Source: a bacterium (GTDB lineage: Bacteria; Nitrospinota_A; UBA7883; JACRGQ01). Taken from it: a DNA stretch of 9,051 nt. Each line of letters opens with the position of its first letter. Position 1 is the first letter of the stretch. This document shows positions 5,734 through 9,051 of the stretch, piece after piece. The notes under the pieces are model-generated. The model made no database searches. It worked only from the letters and a program-made list of their open reading frames with translations, and was not told where the DNA came from. The stretch lies in assembly GCA_021815535.1 (NCBI GenBank), contig JAKAGL010000077.1, forward strand, positions 1-9,051, given 5' to 3'. A program made the translations under genes and the position numbers.

Positions 5734-6282
5734 ATGTCAAGAGTAGGAAGAAAACCGATTGAGATACCGAGCGGCGTCACCGTATCAGTGAATGCCAACA
5801 AAGTTGATATTAAGGGGCCGAAAGGCACCCTGTCCCTGAACGTGCGCGAACCTATCACCGTGAAGGTTAACGGAAATAAGATGCAGGTAGAGCGCCCCAA
5901 CGACGAGCGGATGAACCGCGCCCTGCACGGGCTTACCCGCGCGCTGCTCGCCTGCCACGTGAAAGGGGTTTCCGCCGGTTTTGAGAAAAAACTGTTGATC
6001 ACCGGGGTCGGCTACCGCGCGTCTCTGGAAGGGAAAAAGCTTTCCATGGCGCTTGGCTTTTCGCATCCGGTATACATCGATCCCCCGGCTGGCATTTCCT
6101 TTGAAGTGAGCAAGACCCAAACCGAGATCATCGTGAAGGGGATCGAAAAGTCGGTAGTAGGGCAGATAGCCGCGAATATTCGCGATCTTAAACGAACGGA
6201 GCCGTACAAGGGCAAGGGCATTCGTTATGAAAACGAAGTGGTCCGCCGCAAAGCCGGCAAATCCGTCTCCGGCGGGAAATAA
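5734..6282 (+). CDS. rplF: 50S ribosomal protein L6 (uL6)
   Basis: The 182-aa product is L6, which binds 23S rRNA near the sarcin-ricin loop and the base of the L7/L12 stalk. It begins MSRVGRKPIEIPSGV, contains GPKGTLSLNV, and has the second-domain signatures KKLLITGVGYRA and GFSHPVYIDPP plus the C-terminal block VGQIAANIRDLKRTEPYKGKGIRYENE. The length is close to the family's usual 175-180 aa. The frame is open upstream to 5674 inside rpsH, but the family N-terminus fixes the ATG at 5734, 4 nt after the rpsH stop. The ribosome site is weak (GGTG shortly before), so coupling to rpsH is likely. Confidence 0.97.
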   Translation: MSRVGRKPIEIPSGVTVSVNANKVDIKGPKGTLSLNVREPITVKVNGNKMQVERPNDERMNRALHGLTRALLACHVKGVSAGFEKKLLITGVGYRASLEGKKLSMALGFSHPVYIDPPAGISFEVSKTQTEIIVKGIEKSVVGQIAANIRDLKRTEPYKGKGIRYENEVVRRKAGKSVSGGK

Positions 6283-6291
6283 GGTGCAGAA

Positions 6292-6654
6292 ATGAATACC
6301 CAGGAAAAGACCAGACTTAGGGAGCGGAGAAAATTCCGCATTCGCAAAAACGTGATGGGATCGGCCGCTCGGCCGCGCCTGAGCGTTACCCGCAGCAACA
6401 AGCATTTTTCACTTCAGGCCATCGATGATGCAACGGGTCAAACCTTGGTGTCGGCCTTCACCGTGGAAAAGGAATTGAAGGGCAAGTTCAAAGGCAATAA
6501 CATGGCGGCTGCCAAGCAGTTGGCCGCCATTCTGGCCGAACGGGCCAAGGCGAAGGGGATTACTGCAATGGTATTCGACCGTAATGGTTTCCGCTATCAC
6601 GGCAGGGTAAAACAAATAGCTGAGAGTCTGAGGGAACATGGCATTCAAATCTAA
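6292..6654 (+). CDS. rplR: 50S ribosomal protein L18 (uL18)
   Basis: This 120-aa protein is L18, which binds 5S rRNA with L5 and carries it into the central protuberance. It has the basic N-terminus (TRLRERRKFRIRKNVMG), then RPRLSVTRSNKHFSLQAIDD, TLVSAFTVEKEL, AAKQLAAILAERAKAKGI and the diagnostic VFDRNGFRYHGRVKQIAESLRE. AAGGTG at 6281-6286, overlapping the rplF stop, lies 5 nt before the ATG. The 3' end overlaps the rpsE start by 17 nt, the longest overlap in the operon. Confidence 0.98.
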   Translation: MNTQEKTRLRERRKFRIRKNVMGSAARPRLSVTRSNKHFSLQAIDDATGQTLVSAFTVEKELKGKFKGNNMAAAKQLAAILAERAKAKGITAMVFDRNGFRYHGRVKQIAESLREHGIQI

Positions 6655-7177
6655 ATCTGACAAGCCTGATTTCAACCGGCAGGAATCGGACAGCCCCGAA
6701 CTGCTGGAAAAGGTGATCTTCATCAACCGCGTCGCCAAAGTTGTTAAAGGCGGCCGCCGGTTCTCTTTCAGCGCCCTTGTTGTTGTTGGCAACCGGGCCG
6801 GCAGTGTCGGCATCGGCTATGGCAAGGCCAAAGAAGTTCCCGAAGCTATAAAAAAAGCGGTCGCCGCCGCTAAGAAGGAAATGTGCGATATCCTGCTGAT
6901 GGAGGGTACGATCCCCCACGAAGTGACCGGACATGCCGGCGCGGGCCGCGTTTTCATGAAGCCGGCTTCCAAGGGAACCGGCGTTATCGCTGGCGGTCCC
7001 GTTCGCGCCATCATGGAAGCTGCGGGCGTACATGACATATTGACCAAATCGTTAGGCAGCGGAAATCCGTTCAATGTGGTGCATGCCACCATGCAGGCGC
7101 TTGGCAGCCTCCGTAGCCCGGCAATGATAAGAAAAGTCCGCGAAACCAAATTCGAAGTGGTGGAGGTTGAAGGATAA
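6638..7177 (+). CDS. rpsE: 30S ribosomal protein S5 (uS5)
   Basis: The 179-aa product is S5, which lies on the solvent side of the 30S at the mRNA entry and affects decoding accuracy. Its N-terminal dsRNA-binding-like domain starts at about residue 23 (LLEKVIFINRVAKVVKGGRR) with FSFSALVVVGN and the GIGYGKAKEVPEAIKKA helix; the C-terminal domain has GAGRVFMKPASKGTGVIAG, VRAIMEAAGVHDILTKSLGS and NPFNVVHATMQAL. The ATG at 6638 is preceded by GAGG at 4 nt and lies within the last codons of rplR in another frame; no later in-frame Met precedes the conserved core. The stop overlaps the rplO start (TAATG). rpmD, normally next, is absent. Confidence 0.98.
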   Translation: MAFKSKSDKPDFNRQESDSPELLEKVIFINRVAKVVKGGRRFSFSALVVVGNRAGSVGIGYGKAKEVPEAIKKAVAAAKKEMCDILLMEGTIPHEVTGHAGAGRVFMKPASKGTGVIAGGPVRAIMEAAGVHDILTKSLGSGNPFNVVHATMQALGSLRSPAMIRKVRETKFEVVEVEG

Positions 7178-7617
7178 TGAGACTGCATACACTCAAGCCG
7201 GCGGCCGGTTCCACCAAGAAACGCAAAATCATAGGCCGTGGATCGGGATCGGGCCATGGCGGCACCTCCACCCGCGGTCACAAGGGCCAGCGCGCTCGCA
7301 CCGGCGGCACCCGCGGCCTTGCCCAATACGAGGGCGGCCAGCAGCCGCTCTACCGCCGTCTTCCGAAGCGGGGATTCACCAACATCCACCGCGAAGAGTA
7401 CGCGCCGGTTAACGTTAAAAAGCTTGCGTTGCTTGACAAGGTCACCGAGTTTACCCCGGACATCTATGCCAAGCTGGGCCTTGCCGGAAAACGGGACAAA
7501 ATCAAGATATTGGGTACGGGCGAGATAACCCGCGCCATTACCGTGACAGCCCACTGTTTTAGCGCCACCGCCGTGAAGAAGATCGAATCGGCCGGCGGCA
7601 AAGTCGTGAGGATATAA
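7177..7617 (+). CDS. rplO: 50S ribosomal protein L15 (uL15)
   Basis: The 146-aa product is L15, a late-assembly 50S protein with a long extended N-terminal arm. The arm is rich in Gly, Arg and Lys (GRGSGSGHGGTSTRGHKGQ, TGGTRGLAQYEGGQQPLYRRLPKRGF), and the globular part ends in ATAVKKIESAGGKVVRI, as usual for the family. The length is typical. The ATG shares its A with the rpsE stop codon (TAATG); GGAGG at 7162-7166 lies 10 nt upstream, with AAGGA closer. It ends 4 nt before secY. Confidence 0.98.
   Translation: MRLHTLKPAAGSTKKRKIIGRGSGSGHGGTSTRGHKGQRARTGGTRGLAQYEGGQQPLYRRLPKRGFTNIHREEYAPVNVKKLALLDKVTEFTPDIYAKLGLAGKRDKIKILGTGEITRAITVTAHCFSATAVKKIESAGGKVVRI
7608..7612 (+). promoter_or_regulatory. 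Ribosome binding site of secY (supports TTG start)
   Basis: GAGGA within the last codons of rplO lies 9 nt before the TTG at 7622. No ATG or GTG is available before the conserved N-terminal region. Confidence 0.6.
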
Positions 7618-7621
7618 TTCC

Positions 7622-8935
7622 TTGGCTGTCGATAGTTTCGCAAATATTTTCCGCCAACCGGATCTGAAAAAGCGGCTGTTTTTCACAGTCGGCCTCTTGG
7701 CGGTATACCGGGTCGGTTCGCATATTCCCGTCCCCGGCATAGATGCCAGCTCGCTTGCCGACTTCTTCGCGCAGATGCGCGGGTCGGTTTTGCAGTTTTT
7801 CGATATGTTCTCCGGCGGTGCGTTGCGCCGCCTAACCATTTTCGCGCTTGGTATCATGCCGTACGTCAGTTCTTCCATCATTCTGCAGTTGCTCACCGTC
7901 GCGGTGCCGCTTCTTGAGAGGCTGAAAAAGGAAGGGGAAGCCGGTCAACGCAAAATCAACCAGTACACCCGTTACGGCACCATGATATTGGCATCGATAC
8001 AGGGATTGGGCATTGCATTCGGCCTCGAGGCGATGCGGTCGCCTGCCGGCGCGCCGGTTGTGCCGGAGCCGGGTTGGGGCTTCCGCCTTCTGACGGTGCT
8101 TTCGTTGACCGCCGGAACCGCATTTATCATGTGGCTCGGCGAGCAAATCACGGAACGCGGTGTCGGGAATGGTATTTCACTCATCATCTTTTCCGGTATC
8201 GTAGCCGAAATTCCATCGGCAATGATCAACTCATTCCGGTTGTTGCAAACCGGTGAACTCGCGCCTATCGCGGCGCTTGTCACGATTGCTCTTATGCTGG
8301 GGGTGGTGGCCATTATCGTCTTTATGGAAAGCGCCCAACGGAGGATTCCCGTGCAGTATGCGCGCCGCATGGTTGGACGTAAAATGTACCAGGGACAGAC
8401 CAGCCACTTGCCGCTTAAATTGAATATGTCGGGGGTTATCCCCCCGATTTTCGCCTCGGCTCTCATCATGTTCCCCGCTACGATTGCCGGCTTTATTCAG
8501 CATCCTATGATGCAAAAGGCCGCCAACATGCTGGCCCCCGGCACCTTGTTGCACGTGGGCTTGTATGTTTCAATGATCATTTTCTTCTGCTATTTCTACA
8601 CCGCGGTTGTATTCAACCCCGATGAAGTGGCCGATAATATGAAGAAGAACGGCGGCTTCGTTCCGGGTATCCGTCCCGGTAAGCCGACCGGCGAATTTAT
8701 CGACCGGATACTTACACGCATCACTCTCGGCGGGGCAATTTATTTGGCCTTGATCTGTGTGTTGCCCGATTTCATGATAAAGATGTTCAACATTCCGTTT
8801 TATTTCGGCGGCACCGGGTTGCTGATAGTTGTCGGTGTCGCTATGGATACCGTGGCTCAGATCGAATCTCATCTTGTCATGCGCCAGTACGGCGGCTTCA
8901 TCAAAGGGACCCGTTTGAAAGGCCGGCAGAGTTGA
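7622..8935 (+). CDS. secY: Protein translocase subunit SecY
   Basis: This 437-aa inner-membrane protein is the channel of the SecYEG translocon, which exports unfolded proteins with SecA and inserts membrane proteins with SRP/FtsY. The N-terminus FANIFRQPDLKKRLFFTVGLLAVYR leads into TM1 (about 18-38), followed by the plug region and TM2 with LGIMPYVSSSIILQLL (about 76-91). Further signatures are GVGNGISLIIFSGI, the cytoplasmic loop RRIPVQYARR, KLNMSGVIPPIFASA, and the C5 loop GFVPGIRPGKPT with the conserved Arg at 351, needed for SecA coupling in E. coli. The C-terminus (MRQYGGFIKG) is complete. Ten membrane segments are expected and the length is normal. It starts at TTG, supported by GAGGA 9 nt upstream. 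secY as the last ribosomal-cluster gene before adk is a classical arrangement. Confidence 0.98.
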   Translation: MAVDSFANIFRQPDLKKRLFFTVGLLAVYRVGSHIPVPGIDASSLADFFAQMRGSVLQFFDMFSGGALRRLTIFALGIMPYVSSSIILQLLTVAVPLLERLKKEGEAGQRKINQYTRYGTMILASIQGLGIAFGLEAMRSPAGAPVVPEPGWGFRLLTVLSLTAGTAFIMWLGEQITERGVGNGISLIIFSGIVAEIPSAMINSFRLLQTGELAPIAALVTIALMLGVVAIIVFMESAQRRIPVQYARRMVGRKMYQGQTSHLPLKLNMSGVIPPIFASALIMFPATIAGFIQHPMMQKAANMLAPGTLLHVGLYVSMIIFFCYFYTAVVFNPDEVADNMKKNGGFVPGIRPGKPTGEFIDRILTRITLGGAIYLALICVLPDFMIKMFNIPFYFGGTGLLIVVGVAMDTVAQIESHLVMRQYGGFIKGTRLKGRQS

Positions 8936-8954
8936 AACGGGAACTGGCGTCCGC

Positions 8955-9051
8955 ATGAACCTTATTTTTCTAGGACCACCGGGGGCAGGCAAGGGCACCC
9001 AGGCAAAGATGGTTACGGAGAAATTCGGTTTTCCGCAGATTTCCACCGGCG
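8955..9051 (+). CDS. adk: Adenylate kinase (N-terminal 32 residues; cut by the right edge)
   Basis: The visible part reads MNLIFLGPPGAGKGTQAK and continues to GFPQISTG. It holds the Walker A loop GPPGAGKGT at residues 7-15 and the start of the NMP-binding region (QISTG), which together are diagnostic of adenylate kinase (AMP + ATP to 2 ADP, cytoplasmic). It begins 19 nt after secY with no good Shine-Dalgarno (a GGGA lies 12 nt upstream). No terminator separates the two genes, so it is probably part of the same transcript. About 180 further residues would lie beyond the window. Confidence 0.96.
   Translation, partial: MNLIFLGPPGAGKGTQAKMVTEKFGFPQISTG

Noticed and set aside
6817..7896. Long antisense open frame (about 359 codons) across rpsE, rplO and secY
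   Set aside because: It is a shadow of three certain genes; Pro/Arg/Ser/Ala-rich composition and no recognisable domain.

Overview
The window is a chromosomal segment of a Gram-negative-type bacterium. By eye the GC content is in the low-to-mid 50s percent. Two blocks stand head to head. Positions 1-1510 (minus strand) hold the N-terminal 503 residues of a large DHH / DHHA1 / CBS-CBS / poly(A)-polymerase-type tRNA nucleotidyltransferase, which runs off the left edge. From about 1679 to the right edge (plus strand) lies a dense ribosomal-protein operon: rplV-rpsC-rplP-rpmC-rpsQ-rplN-rplX-rplE-rpsN-rpsH-rplF-rplR-rpsE-rplO-secY-adk (adk cut by the right edge). This is the second half of the S10 cluster joined directly to the spc cluster.

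The intergenic region between the blocks (about 1520-1774) carries a near-consensus sigma70-type promoter (TTGACA, 17 bp, TAAAAT at 1679-1707) behind an A-rich UP-like tract. It drives rplV through a leader of about 60 nt. The ribosomal operon therefore begins at rplV. The usual upstream genes rpsJ-rplC-rplD-rplW-rplB-rpsS are not here and must lie elsewhere in the genome, if the assembly is right. Inside the operon the genes are separated by 21 nt or less, and several overlap (ATGA, TAATG or a 17-nt overlap). No terminator or second strong promoter was recognised, so the genes are probably co-transcribed and translationally coupled. Their products build the 30S subunit (uS3, uS17, uS14, uS8, uS5) and the 50S subunit (uL22, uL16, uL29, uL14, uL24, uL5, uL6, uL18, uL15), the Sec translocon channel (SecY) and adenylate kinase.

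Lineage clues are the DHH-CBS-poly(A)-polymerase fusion (known from Aquifex- and Geobacter-type bacteria), a short zinc-type S14, an L24 with a C-terminal four-cysteine knuckle, and no rpmD (L30) between rpsE and rplO. These fit a Desulfobacterota- or Nitrospinota-like or similar deep Gram-negative lineage, but the sequence alone does not fix it.

No previously undescribed biological system was found. The points worth a second look are the operon break at rpsS|rplV with its own strong promoter, the 58-residue Lys/Ala-rich histone-H1-like tail on L22, the missing rpmD, the divergent tRNA nucleotidyltransferase fusion, and a possible mRNA structure over the rplE start.
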